A stretch of DNA of 24,461 nt from Isoetes engelmannii (GCA_011763485.2 JAANSK020204429.1:1-24461); one strand, 5' to 3'. Shown: positions 1 to 11,029, numbered from the stretch's first letter. The notes: generated by a model not told the origin, from the letters alone. Program-made: numbers and translations.

Positions 1-184
1 AGGTCCAATGTTACTATATTGGCATATTTAATGCCAATATTGGCTCAAAGGGGCACGTTGCCCCATAGGGTACTCTAAACCATCTATGGGTATACGGGGT
101 ACATGACGTATCTACGACATGTACCAGTGACGTAACATACATAATATACGTATTTATACCGTATATTATTATGGAACGTCACAG
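1..184. repeat. Cluster of adjacent perfect or near-perfect palindromes
   Basis: Five stem-loops lie side by side. Arms at 16-25 and 31-40 are perfect (10 bp, 5-nt loop). Arms at 50-55 and 59-64 are perfect (6 bp, 3-nt loop). Arms at 62-68 and 84-90 are perfect (7 bp) and overlap the previous stem. Arms at 98-110 and 113-125 pair over 13 bp with one mismatch and a 2-nt loop. Arms at 127-150 and 160-182 pair over about 23 bp with two mismatches and one unpaired base, including a perfect 10-bp core at 141-150/160-169. Two perfect 10-bp stems with short loops in under 200 bases are not expected by chance. The cluster begins where LINE similarity ends. It may be the end of an unknown element or a cruciform-forming site; the family is unknown. 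Confidence 0.85.
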
Positions 185-850
185 TGCCCTATTGAACATT
201 GCTGTTAGCACCGGCACCATTGGCGGCTCGGCCCATTTGAGGAGTTCCGTTTGCATGCCATCTAAATCTGCTGCCTTCTCGTTGGCGAGGCGCTGGAGGC
301 CCATGATCACGTCGTCCACTGTCATGGTTAGGGGCAAACCCCGTCTGTGAGGGTATTGTTGTCTTTTTGCCCAGGGGATCATACAGTTGTTGCAGGTACT
401 AGATCCACTGTTCTACAATGATGTCTCCCTTGGTCTGCCGTGTTTTCCTGAGCACCTCTCTCCAAAAGCTCCTGGGGTGACGCCTAGGAGGCAGAACATT
501 TGGTGCTGACGCCCTGCAAGATACGGGGCCTTCTTGTTCTTGAGGAATCTGCGGTATTGAGAGATGGCCTGGGGGCGCTCGATGGGGTTAGTGATGCGGT
601 GAAGCTGGCGCTTCAACTCGTGACACTCGTCATCAAACCAGCAATTCCGGGGGAAAGTAGAGGTCCTGGCTTGCCTGTGCAGGCGTTCTCTCCCGAAGCA
701 TCTGTCCGCGGCCTCCGTGAGGACTTGGGTCCAGGGGGGGCTGCTGCTGCTGCAATGTGGGAACCTGCAATATCTCTGTCAGGCCCTGCTCGACCGACCG
801 GGCGTAACTGTCTGCTCAGTCATAGTCCAAGCGCAGCTGGGAACTGATTG
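180..850 (-). mobile_element. LINE fragment, endonuclease-RT linker and start of RT
   Basis: Minus-strand reading frames match the part of a non-LTR retrotransposon polyprotein between endonuclease and reverse transcriptase. Around 413-640 there is a stretch with F-D-D-E-C-H-E-L-K, like the W-F-D-x-E-C linker of plant LINEs, and at 179-382 the RT start with VDDVIMGLQRLANEKAADLDG, equivalent to the usual K-A-x-G-x-D-G block. The last similarity is near MFNRAL, before the catalytic RT motifs, so the fragment is cut at its 3' side exactly where the palindrome cluster begins. Frames are interrupted, so it is not functional. Its linker resembles that of the LINE at 4790-8300, which suggests related families. 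The upper boundary near 850 is approximate. Confidence 0.7.
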
Positions 851-930
851 AGATTTAAAAACCCAAATTCATCATAGCAGTTTATAGAAAATAGCTACGT
901 CTACTAGTTTTAAAAAAAATGTATATCTAA

Positions 931-1078
931 TAAACCATGTGCTAGAATACATAGGCATGCCATTGCCATAAACCATGTGGTAGAATAGATGGCATGCCAT
1001 TGCCATAAACCATGTGGTAGAATACATGAATTGCCATTGCCATAAACCATGTGGTAGATATATGACATGCCATTGCCA
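931..1078. repeat. Tandem repeat, four units of 36-38 bp
   Basis: Units start at 931, 969, 1006 and 1043, each opening with taaaccatgtg and closing with gccattgcca. The units differ by a few substitutions and one or two indels, so the array is not brand new. Short open frames across it on the minus strand only reflect the repeat and are not called as genes. Confidence 0.95.
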
Positions 1079-1420
1079 TAACATGTAGCTTGAACTTGAT
1101 GAAACACTACATAAGAGATGGCATATGGGAGATGGCATATGGTTGCTATTAGAGATAACGTTATTGCTTTGAGGCTTGAGAAGCAATTTGTATGTTTTCT
1201 TTCATAAGGGGCATGGAAGATAGTTGCTTCCACATCATTGTCTTAGCGTTGTTGTTACTCCATGGAGTCCCTTGGCTATTGAGTTGATCGATTGTAGGTT
1301 AGCTTGTGCATTTTGATATTAGCTTAGATGTGGTCGTTTCTTGCTTAGAAGTAACTGTCCTTGTGCTTTAATAGTCATTCCCGATGCACAACAAAAAGTC
1401 TCCAGAGCATGGCTTTGTTC
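1079..1420. other. No gene seen
   Basis: AT-rich non-coding sequence between two tandem repeat blocks. I see no exon-like frame and no recognisable element. Confidence 0.6.
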
Positions 1421-1568
1421 TTGACATAATTCCATAGTTCTTGACATAATTCCATATTCCGTACATTAGCGGAGTGGATGTATAACTATGCCTGCTCAAG
1501 ATGTTGACATAATTCCATATTCCATATACATTAGCGGAGTGGATGTATAACTATGCCTGCTCAAGATG
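1421..1568. repeat. Nested tandem duplication, 20-bp and about 64-bp units
   Basis: A 63-bp unit at 1441-1503 is repeated at 1504-1568 with a 2-3 base difference after ccatattcc. The first 15 bases of the unit (ttgacataattccat) also occur alone at 1421-1435, so a short duplication was followed or preceded by a longer one. The two long copies are otherwise almost identical, which suggests a recent event. Confidence 0.95.
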
Positions 1569-2285
1569 TTGATCCATGGAATGCGTTGAGTTCAGGTACA
1601 TTATATGACAGGGAAACAAAGCCAAAGAAATGCAAGAGTCTCCCTTCTGGCAGCATATATCTATGATGGTTTGCTAGATGCGGGTCAGTATTACATTGTT
1701 TCGATGGCCTGGGTTTATGGGGTTGAACCAACACGTGACTTACTGCTACATAGGTCTTTCAGATATCTGCAGGTGGTGTAACAGATGCCAAAAATTAAAC
1801 TCTTTAATAAAACCATTGGACAGAAATATTGGAAACTTTTTAGGGTTTTCTTATTTCCCAAGCTCCTTACTATGGTGTCCAGGAGCTTCTCTTTAGCAGG
1901 GAATCTAATAGTGCTTATTTTGTTGTACATAGCTCGTGTTCAATCATTACTGATTCAGGTTTCACTCATATGATCTGTCACTTTATAAGCTAAGCCATGA
2001 ATTGGTGCTGCGAAATAAGGGGAAATAAAACAATGAATTATCCTGAATAATCATAGACATAGCAAAGCAAACACCACCACTGCCTCTTTCTGATCAAACT
2101 TTACATCTCAAACTTCGGGAAAGTTGTGGAAAAACAAAAAACAAACAAAGGAGAAGAATTTTCAACCAAAGTTGGAAATCTGTGATTAAAGGGGATATGC
2201 AATCCCTTTTACAAATAACATGAATAATGGAGTGTAAAGATACTCTCATACAAGCAGCAGGTCGTTTTGCTTGCTTGCAAACAAT
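1569..2285. other. No gene seen
   Basis: Only short open frames occur, without splice-bounded or family-like content. This lies on the 3' side of the dolichol kinase copy and may include its former 3' untranslated or flanking sequence. Confidence 0.5.
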
Positions 2286-2381
2286 GAATTCACGTTTGAA
2301 GCATCTTGTATACACTTAGCATATACAAACAAGAATTCACGTCTGAAGCATCTTGTATACACTTATAGCATATACAAACAA
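2286..2381. repeat. Tandem duplication, 47 and 49 bp
   Basis: Unit one (2286-2332) and unit two (2333-2381) both begin gaattcacgt and end atacaaacaa. They differ by one substitution and a 2-base insertion. The pair lies just past the C-terminal end of the dolichol kinase copy. Confidence 0.95.
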
Positions 2382-2389
2382 TTGACTGT

Positions 2390-4165
2390 ATCAACTTACC
2401 AGTCCTTTTTGTCCTGTAATTTGTTAATCCAAAATGATTTACCATTCCCAAATGCATGAGTGGAACAAATGCATTATCTAATTGAGTGATGTATGCCACT
2501 AATAATCCAGCACACACTGATGGCAGTGCCAACAGAAAAAAATTGGCCTTTTACGCTTTTTTTAGAAAGAATATAAATAGAAGCAGCAAGCAACGGCCGA
2601 AAACAGAAAATATTCTCATCATAATTTAACCTTCCACAGTCTTTTTTTCGTCCTTGATAATTTCCATTCCCCAAATTGTATCCAACCACAGATGCCATTG
2701 TATCACTAATTCCAACACTTAATATGCCAGCAAATGGAGCTAGAGAACGATTACAAAAACTCGCATCCAACCATATTGATTAGAAGAACTTGCATACAAC
2801 CATATTGACAGTGCAGATGCTAGGAGGCGGGAAAAGTGACTGATGATAAGTCTATGGGTGTCCCTCTCATCAACAAAGAGAGTATAAATTCCTGCACTAC
2901 TTTACCTATGGGCTGAATCTGCCAAATCCTTATCAATTCAATAAGGACAAATGCAGCACAAGCAACAACAAAAGCTAGCCGCAAGAAGTCGGGTTGAAGC
3001 CACGACCATTATGTGAAAAAACTTCCTCACAATAATACGGGGAACGCTTTCATTTTTTGTTATTTTTTGCAAGTAGAACAGAGGCAAAAATATTATACGC
3101 AGCCAATATGTGCACAAAACCTTGGAATTGAGTCTTCTAGCAAAAAGTTTATTATCCACGAAAATGGATTTTCTGTAAGCCCTACCAGCCATCATGGCTG
3201 AACACAAATGCAACAGCCACAATAAAGGGAGAAGCATCATATAAATAAATAGGCAACCTCTTTCTTGACCAGAACTCAGATATCCACTTGTTCATACCAT
3301 ATGAAAAGACGTGATAAAGTGCTGGCATAGATAGCAATCCTAATAAAGATACTTGCAGTATTGAGGTTATGTTTGCTCCATCTATGGCATGTGGCATCTT
3401 CGATGATGCAGCTCTAGCAACTGCACATTTTATCGCATCTCCAACATAGAGTACCAAACTGGTTGTAACCAAAGACACTTCTCCCGGAGTTGGAAAAATA
3501 TCAAATAAGCACCTGAAATTCAATCTACTTGAGATCTACTTTGAGAACCTGTTTTCCTCCAATTTCGCAGCATGATTTGATTTCAGGAATGCAATGAAAC
3601 ACAAGATATTTCCTGCAGATGCAATGGCAATCCAAAAACCTATTATTCTTCCTGGACCTTGATTCGGATAAACAGACACGTCTTGAATTTATGATCAACT
3701 GGACGACCAATAGTGTGAGTCAAGCACTTGCTCCTAGGGCAATCCCTAAAGATCCTCCTTTTTCTAAATTTCAAACCATGGAGGCAACTTGGGCCATGAT
3801 CTCTAGTGCACCTGCACAGACAACTAAACCTACAATACCTACAATACCGGCTACCTCCCAACACAAGTTCTTTCTACTCAATTAAACCAAATGATATCCT
3901 CAAGGAATCGGCGTTAGCACCGTATATTCACCCTTCATCTTCCATTGTTTATCCCCTACTGCCATTAACCTAAAGTGGTGAAAACAATTAGATGGGTGGA
4001 TCGATTTCCGAAGGACATACCTTGTCAGAAAAAATGGATCGGAGCTCCAAAAAGCCACTATCTTATGTCTGATTGTAACCTGTCTGGGCTCCGGCTTAGA
4101 TCAGATGAGGGAAATAACTTTGCAGCTTCCAACGGTTTCCCTTTGCAGCTTCCAGCGGCCGCCAT
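2390..4165 (-). pseudogene. DOK1: Dolichol kinase pseudogene, apparently intron-free
   Basis: Dolichol kinase is an ER membrane enzyme that phosphorylates dolichol with CTP for N-glycosylation. Its signature is DxxAxxxGxxxG followed by KKTxEG. Here SLAPFAGILSVGISDTMAS then GYNLG (about 2671-2740) supplies the first half, and KKTVEG (2630-2646) the second half in another frame. Other blocks follow family order: RIIVRKFFH near 3030-3060, LIRIWQIQPIGKVVQEF near 2900-2945, DERDTHRLIISHFSRLLASA near 2815-2870, and C-terminal AYITQLDNAFVPL near 2450-2490. Lesions: a one-base loss between the motif halves, two in-frame stops in the C-terminal membrane part, a 29-bp duplication at 2758-2808, a deletion after the RKFFH block, and three stops in the N-terminal third. 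The usual GIGDT reads GISDT. The 1.5 kb seen runs without introns, so a retrocopy is likely, but no poly-A tail or target duplication was found. The start at 4165 (ATGGCGGCC) is a guess. Confidence 0.88.
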
Positions 4166-4789
4166 GGAGAAGACTACTTCATTTCATGGCAAAGCATTCT
4201 CCCTACTGTTTTTTTGGTTTTGAAATATTCATAGGAATCTTTTGTTTGATCACGGATATCAATCCGTAGCTGCTTGCTGTGAATGAAACGCTTGCAATCT
4301 CTGAGCATGTCGGTTTACCAACCAAAGATGATAGAGCTCGACCAAGAACAAGGCGATGGACAGAATGACGACAGAATGACGGCTACAGCCAGTTTAGGCC
4401 AATCGTCTAGAATGTCTGGGAATATTCTGGCATATACTTGGAATATCCTGCATTCTCACATAAGCAAGGGCTTGCCCTTAGAGGCAACCCCAAAATTATA
4501 CATTTCTTGTATTATTGTTTACATGTTTAATGCCCCAGGCATTCAATAACCTCCTTCAAGACATTATCGAGAGTTTCTACCGCTTCTATGTGCCACATAT
4601 TAACAATCTAATTCACAGTATCTAGAATAATGAATTAGGCAAACAACTAGGCATTAGGGTGTAGAGAGACAAGTTGTAGTGTGCTTTATGTACTTGTGTT
4701 GCTTCAATTTCAAGGGGTAGCATACCTGCTTCTGCTAACCGCATATCATATGGTGTTTTGGCTTTGACCCCCAACTCTTCAAGCAAAGC
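4166..4789. other. No gene seen
   Basis: Spacer between the dolichol kinase copy and the LINE on its right. It may hold the former 5' leader of the former and the 3' untranslated part of the latter, but neither boundary is visible. Confidence 0.5.
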
Positions 4790-5436
4790 GCTTTTAACCC
4801 CCCTCCACCTCCTTCAAGATCTCGTGGGAAAGACCATGCCCCCATGTTGGATATCTATAGAATACTATTGTGCGAATCATTACTCCATACATAAGTTCGC
4901 AAGTGCTAATGCCAGATGCCCTTATTATATTTCGTACATGGTGAAGTCTAAAACCACCTGTCACTCTTTTGTTTGCGGCAGTGTTCCATACGGTTACACA
5001 AATGAAGACGGGAGAGGTCCTCCTACACTGAGAAACTAGTCCCAATAATATGGTTACCATGTTGAAGAACATATTGACGACAGTACGCATCTTGAAATAG
5101 GACCAACAGATGTCGAGAACGATCAAGTCTTGCCACTCTCACTCGAGTAGCAGAGACAACTCCAGCAACCTTCATATGCATGACGTCATTGAACAAATGC
5201 AAAGCCTCAATCACATCTGAGTGGGTATCAGCCTCTACCTAACCCCTATAATATGCAAGTTCAAGGTCACTGAAGCAGCCTGCTCCAGTTCGCTAGATAG
5301 ATTGACGTTGCCACTCCTGGTCCCAAGATATTTATAGAGTGATACTCTTTCTAGCTTCTTTCCTTCGATAAAGAATCAAGAGAAGCTGTAGTCCCAAAGA
5401 CCATAACTTGGATTTCTCTTTATTTACCTTCATTCC

Positions 5437-6135
5437 TCAAGCAACACAAAAATCATTAAGAACATTTAGATGGTTTGGTAATCCAAATGTTGTTTTAGAA
5501 ATAAGTACCACATCGCCTGCATAAAGCAACAGCTGCACTACACAGCTACCAAGCTCAGCCCCTTGCCCATCCTGATTGTCCAAACCATTCTTCAAGCTCA
5601 TCAATAAACAACCCGAACAATGTAGGCGACAAGACAACGAACACCCCTGCTTAACCCCCGTCGTACTCTCAATCTCTTCAGCTCCTTGAAAAGGAAAGGA
5701 AAGATTTACAAGAACCATGACGCAGAGCAGGTGGAACATGCCACCTCTCCATCCTATCTGCCAAATATAACCCGTTAACCCTATTGAAAGCCGTAGTAAA
5801 GTATATGAATGCCATGAATCTTGCATTTTCAGTACCTTTAGCAACTTCATTGAGCACTCTTAACATGACCAAATGGTCAACTGTGGAATGCTAAGATCTA
5901 AAACCCGCCTAGCATTTTACTCGAATGTCATTTTCGTCTGCCTATATACTGAGCCTTGTTTCAAAAACAAAAAAAAGCTTGGCAAAAACATACTTACGAG
6001 CATAGTAGTATAATTCTCTATGCAATCCTTATTTCCTGCTTTGAAAATAAGAACTACTCTACTGAGATACCATGGCGAAGGGAATCCATCAAGCATCATA
6101 ACTTCATTAAACATATCTGTGATTTTTTGGTGCAC
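5437..6135 (-). pseudogene. LINE reverse transcriptase, broken
   Basis: This copies RNA into DNA at the nicked target in non-LTR elements. Visible blocks are SRVVLIFKAGNKDCIENY (6135-5917 frame), F-I-Y-F-T-T-A-F-N-R-V (5872-5678 frame; family usually D-F-x-K-A-F-D-R-V), and TTGVKQGCSLS followed by LLYAGDVVLIS (5850-5437 frame). The catalytic box, normally Y-A-D-D, reads Y-A-G-D at 5512-5523, and the first catalytic block has lost its Asp. Frame changes separate the blocks. These losses fit long-term decay. It belongs to the element at 4790-8300. Confidence 0.85.
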
Positions 6136-6310
6136 TACTTTGCCTCCCTACTTGAGTAACTCAGCAGCCATACTATCGGTTACCATTTGATGTATGCTGG
6201 AGTGCATACACAATATCATCAACTTTAAAAATTGGGTGTGGTATAGATTGGCAACCCGACATATTATACAGTCTCTCTGGATGTATTGAAGTAGTTCCTC
6301 CTTATAAAGA

Positions 6311-6586
6311 TCAGCAAGGAAGCTGATACAGGACAAATCCTTTTCCAAAATTGCTTAGCATTCTTCTGGAACTCACCTTCCATTTGTTCATCTGTTCATG
6401 TTGTGAATGATGCCACGCCATTTTCCTGCGCCTAAGTATCCTTTTATAATTTCTTCTTTCAACTTTCTTGTCATGTGCATTCATCAATTGTATTCTTGCT
6501 GCTCTACATTCATTATCGAACCATTTGTTCAATGAGCGATGGTTTAATCCACGGGTTTTCCCAAAAAACTTGTCTTGTTGTATCAA
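6311..6586 (-). pseudogene. LINE linker between endonuclease and RT
   Basis: Ninety-one codons with RSLNKWFDNECRAARIQL followed by a basic region (RILRRRKMAWHHSQHEQ). The W-F-D-x-E-C pattern with a following Arg/Lys-rich helix is typical of the spacer that joins endonuclease and RT in plant LINE polyproteins. It has no separate function. It belongs to the LINE at 4790-8300. Confidence 0.75.
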
Positions 6587-6899
6587 AAATAACTAGTATA
6601 AGGTGCTGGCCCTGTTGGCAAAGCTCTGAAGCCCACGTCATTGAATTCAAAGCAAGCTGATACTAGATTTAATCCTTGAAGCATTATTCTTTTTAATCCT
6701 TGAAGTATTATTCTTAGCAGTAACATAAGTCCCCTTTGGGACTGCAAGACCAAGCACAACTGCAGCATGATCTGATTCCTCTTGCTTATCCAGCACATGA
6801 AAGCTTTTTAAATATGAATAACATCATTAGCACCCATCACCAAATCCACTACACTATTTGTGTTCCTTTGGAAGCAAGTATAGTCTCCAGAGAGAAGAA

Positions 6900-7650
6900 A
6901 TTGCTTCGTCCCATTCAAAATCAACAAATTAAAAAAGTAGAACATATCTAAAGCAAATGCTTACCCATCTTGTTACATTCGCCAAGATTAGGAGATGCTC
7001 GTAACTATTTTACATCTTCGTCCTCCTTTAGCCGCATCAAATTCTTTGACTCAAAAGAGAAAATGGTTGTTTGTTGGGTATTAATCCTACCATTGAAATC
7101 ACCAACAATGATCACTGATCCTTTTGCAGAAACTCTCCAATATACCTGGCAAAATGCATGAGAGGATCATCTACATTCAAGCCGTCCTATTTATAAACAG
7201 AAGATCCAATGGGTGCAAAGTACACAACAGCCAAAAATATGGTTCATTCCTTCCTTGGTATGCGCAACCACATGTATTGCTTAAAACTACAACTCTTGAT
7301 TGCCTCAACTAGTTTGAGCATTCGTGGACGTACATAACCCTTATTACCTTTCTCATTTTACAGTGAACATAGTTTATGAAAACATGCTATCTCACCAACA
7401 TTGTTTCGTATTCCTAAGCCTCACTAAAAACAAGCACATCAAACTCATCAAAGAACGTTTTAGCGCTAAGAATCTTATCTTCCTTCACGCCATACGTGTT
7501 CCAAGCACATAACCTGAGAGTCTCAAATTCCCATGCACTCTTATTTGCACGAACCACAATTCTATCGTCTACTATATATGCAGATTTTCCTTCATCTTTA
7601 AGTTTTGCAATAAGTCGTCTTTGCTGCTGTAAAGTTAAGTCATCATTCAA
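6900..7650 (-). pseudogene. LINE AP-like endonuclease, broken
   Basis: The start of the domain is clear in the frame ending at 7414: LRLCAWNTYGVKEDKILSA then FDEFDVLVFSEA, matching the W-N-x-x-G and the conserved Glu of the exonuclease-endonuclease-phosphatase fold. Further on, near 7090-7130, VIIVGDFNGRIN gives the G-D-F-N catalytic block. In between, stops interrupt the frame. The enzyme would nick the target DNA to prime reverse transcription. Confidence 0.8.
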
Positions 7651-7799
7651 CTATAGATTGTGCCCTTTCAAATGTCCCTTGTGACTTATGATTATGTTTC
7701 GATCATCAATGTTGCAAAATTGGTCAAATACAACCTTCTTGTGGTTTCCCTGCCCTGAAAGAATGCTCAAAGATCATGCATCTTCATTGTGTCATTAAA

Positions 7800-8300
7800 A
7801 AGCCAATGCACACTTCTTTGAACATCCTCATTCTCTTAAACTGCTAATTCTCTTGTTCTGCTAGTCCTGGGATCTTCAAATTTAATGCTCTTTCTTGCAT
7901 TTCACGTGCTTGTTCTTCAGTTCGTCCTTCATTGCGTTCCCTCTCTTTTGTGAAAAGATCGGTCACTTTGTTCTCAATTGTATTGGAAATTTGTGAAACG
8001 TGTTGTTCTTGGAACGATGGATGTGGTGCTTTTGACATTTGTTCAACTGCTTTGGCCAATTTCTTATTCTTTGCAACTGTCTCTCGATGAGCTTGCTCAT
8101 AGATTCCAACCTTTGTTCTAAATGTTGCTGGCTCTCCAAAATTTTCTGCTCCAATCCTTAAGCTCACTGTTTTGCTCTTTCAATTCCCTGACAATTTCTA
8201 ATTCCTGTTTTGCTTCTATCAGCAGAATCCTAACCTCCGCAGGTCCAATTTCATCCTCAAAAGGTGATTCTCCATCCTCCCGGAAGGGGATACGAAAATC
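7800..8300 (-). pseudogene. LINE ORF1-like coiled-coil region
   Basis: Two overlapping frames are rich in Glu, Lys, Gln and Leu: EVRILLIEAKQELEIVRELK near 8170-8250, then MEQKILESQQHLEQRLESM near 8100-8154, and later KVTDLFTKERERNEGRTEEQ near 7900-7960. The heptad-like Leu/Ile spacing predicts coiled coil, as in LINE ORF1 RNA-binding proteins. No zinc knuckle or RRM is visible. The assignment rests on position just upstream of the endonuclease. Confidence 0.55.
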
Positions 8301-8339
8301 TGATTACGGTCTGATCGTTAACCTCCGCCTCCTATATTA

Positions 8340-10640
8340 GGTATAAAACTTGGACGTTATTGAGAAGATCTATATGCATGGCAATCAATCTACTACCTAA
8401 AGCCACTACATAATGCTCAACCAAATCTAACCCAGATGATGCTGAATCTGCTACTAACAGTCCCTGTGACAGAGTTAAACTATGCACCTAAACTAACCCC
8501 CCTTGCATGTTAACTTATTATGCAAATCAAAGCCTATGCGGAAGATAAACTGATCTCCATTGCAGCAGTTCATAAGATCAGGGTATCTCCCTACCTCTAA
8601 CCTAGCATAGCTAGCAACCACTATTTCTGACCTAAGCACAGCCCATAAGAGACGCAGCTATCATTTACTACCAAAGCAAAAGAAGCAAACCTAGATACTA
8701 TACGGAAAAACCTGGCAAAGATTGCGCAAGCAACTTCCAGAACTTATCTTAAGCCCATGCATAGCCAAAGTTAGCTGCTCTACGACCTGCACATGCCCAA
8801 CTTACCCCCAGCATTTCTGGCACAGAAGGTACACACCTTCAAAAGCACACACATCTCCCCACAGCAGAGATTTAGCACATGAAACCATATACTCTGTCCA
8901 CCAAAAGTACCAACACATTATTACCTCTGCCATAAACCATATCCATGCATTTGTTCCACTACATCTTCAGTTGGTTATGGTTGTACGATGGAGATAATAC
9001 TCATTTGGAATGTATTATCAATTAACTCATTTCTGTTGGACAACGGATAATGTATCGTCATTTGAATGATGAGCAAGGATGGATAGACACCATACTTCCC
9101 ACACCAAATAGTGGAACCTTACGTATAAGCACAATGGATTGGTTGGGGCAATCTCGATATACAAAATACCTTGTATGAGAAATTCTACAAATATGGGAAA
9201 ACATGCCATATTAAATATTAATTTCAAAATTTGTTATCATAACACAGATAATTTTCTCAAAACATAATAGTATACTACTGTGCCTCCCATTGTAGCTCCT
9301 TGGACGCACTTCATAGATGGCACTAATAAATACCTCAGGTTTCTAGACTATGCCAACACTCTTTGTAATGCTTCCAAGTAAAATAAATGTTCTGGAAAAG
9401 TAGAAATGAAGTATCATAAAGTTCCTGGTTAGCTCCACAGGTCTAGCTGTAAAGTTTAATAGCAGTACTCAGAATTTGTACCCTGGCTTTACCAGAGATA
9501 ATCATGGGAAGTATGCTGTAAGCAGCAGAAGAGCCCATATTGGGAACATCAATCTTATATCGGATTGTTTTCATACCACAACTGGTCTCAGCTTTGGCTC
9601 AAATAATTCGGAACATTGTGGAACAACTTCAGGCTGTTTTTCATGCTGACTGGAACTCTCCTTATGCTGTTTCTTTGTCTTCTAGCCACATGTCTAGTTG
9701 AGCTTTAAATATATCAACAAAGTTGGCACGATTGAACTAGAGGTAAAGCTTCTACAATGGGTAGTTTCAACACTCCATAGCAAATGAATTAAAAATGAAA
9801 CTATTCTGTTGGCTCCCTCGTGAGGTTTTGATATCTTTAGAATATAAGTAGGCAGGCTTTAACACATGGCCCATGTACACTGTCATCATGCAATAGATTA
9901 CCACAAAATGCACCTGCACATTGAACTACGAATATACCAACCTACTAGACATCTTATCATCCATTAGCAGACTACACAGGCCACAGAAGCACTATAATCT
10001 TGTATCCACGAACTACAACAGCCCCGAAGCCATGTCTCCGAAGCCATTCTTGAAATGAGAATCTCATTAGACTTCTATCTTACTCAAACTTGTACAAAAG
10101 GAATCCAAAATTGCAATTCATAACTCTACAGTAAACATAAAAAGTAAATTTACAAAACATTCCTTCAAAATAAAAAAGCACCTAGTTATAGATAATTTAT
10201 GTCGATTTCCAAGTACCAAAATGAATAAAAGTGCAATAACAGAGAAAGGTGGCAAACGAACAAGAAAGAAACAAATTCGAATAATGACTAAATAGACAAA
10301 TTACTAGGAATGACACGAATGAACTAGAATTGAAGAATAAGACTAACCTTGATACAGTCTTCTTTGCAACAAAATTAACGGAGGAAAGAAAGAAATCTGG
10401 CACATATGATACTTAATTCTCTTAAGGCAGGCACATGATTCCTCCTCTGGCAATTCCATGTAGGTGATGACAGGGACAAATGTCAGGGAGTGTGGAGTCC
10501 GGGCAATGGCATGGGAATGCGCAAGTCAAATCTGACTCCAAGTCTCCAAAAAAGCAACACATTTTAGATAAATAAAAGCACACGTATTGTCTATTTTCCA
10601 AAGAAACCCATAGAAAGCACTCAAGACATGCACATGAATT
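8340..10640. other. No convincing gene
   Basis: Over 2 kb of AT-rich sequence with short frames only. A splice-like block at about 10345-10395 (minus; acceptor gtgccag, donor aaggttagt) could encode FFLSSVNFVAKKTVSR, but on its own this is weak. No element ends or RNA genes are recognised. Confidence 0.5.
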
Positions 10641-10758
10641 CTGTCTCTTTATAACAAAAGAACTCGTGCAACAGGGACGTGCAAATATATTTTCCAGACA
10701 ACTTTGCTTTCCCACTCAAAATTACAACCAGCAGCACTGCCAAAGTTAAGAACTTGAC
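10640..10758 (-). other. Exon-like stretch with hydrophobic segment
   Basis: A good acceptor (pyrimidine-rich, then tatgcag) precedes position 10758 on the minus strand. The frame after it reads VKFLTLAVLLVVILSGKAK and continues open. The hydrophobic run of about 14 residues could be a membrane segment. It joins in phase with the exon-like stretch at 11030-11107. No family was recognised, and the lower end is uncertain. Confidence 0.3.
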
Positions 10759-11029
10759 CTGCATAAAAAAGCTTAAATTCAGTAGTTCCAAGTGCAGTAA
10801 ACTCTAGATCTTCTATGGAAAATGGAAAATGGAAAACATGTCATTCTCTTCCAATTACCCAAACTGCAAAATAAAAATAAATGACCAAAAACTAAAGCAG
10901 AGAATATTTTAACAAAATTCAACTTTCTTATGGCGTGTCAAACCTTTAAACTCATTATTCTCCTCTGAAAAAAGGAAAATGGATGTCTTAAAACTAGAAG
11001 AGACTAATTTACTTTCTTATGGAACTTAC

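Larger units (their letters stand above)
4790..8300 (-). mobile_element. Long decayed LINE (ORF1-like, endonuclease, RT)
   Basis: All three expected parts of a non-LTR retrotransposon occur in order on the minus strand: a coiled-coil ORF1-like region (about 8300-7840), an AP-like endonuclease (7650 to about 6900), the linker with W-F-D-N-E-C (6586-6311), and reverse transcriptase (about 6135-5437). A tail with open but unrecognised frames follows to about 4790. The reading frame is broken many times, so the copy is dead, but the order is complete, so it was once near full length. No clear poly-A end or target duplication was found. The left end near 4790 and right end near 8300 are limits of what I can recognise, not true termini. 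Confidence 0.8.

Noticed and set aside
931-1078. CRISPR-like array
   Set aside because: Units are contiguous with no spacers, and the setting is eukaryotic.
10197-10403. 68-codon minus-strand frame
   Set aside because: Phe/Ser-rich low complexity from AT-rich sequence; only a small splice-bounded part is even possibly coding.
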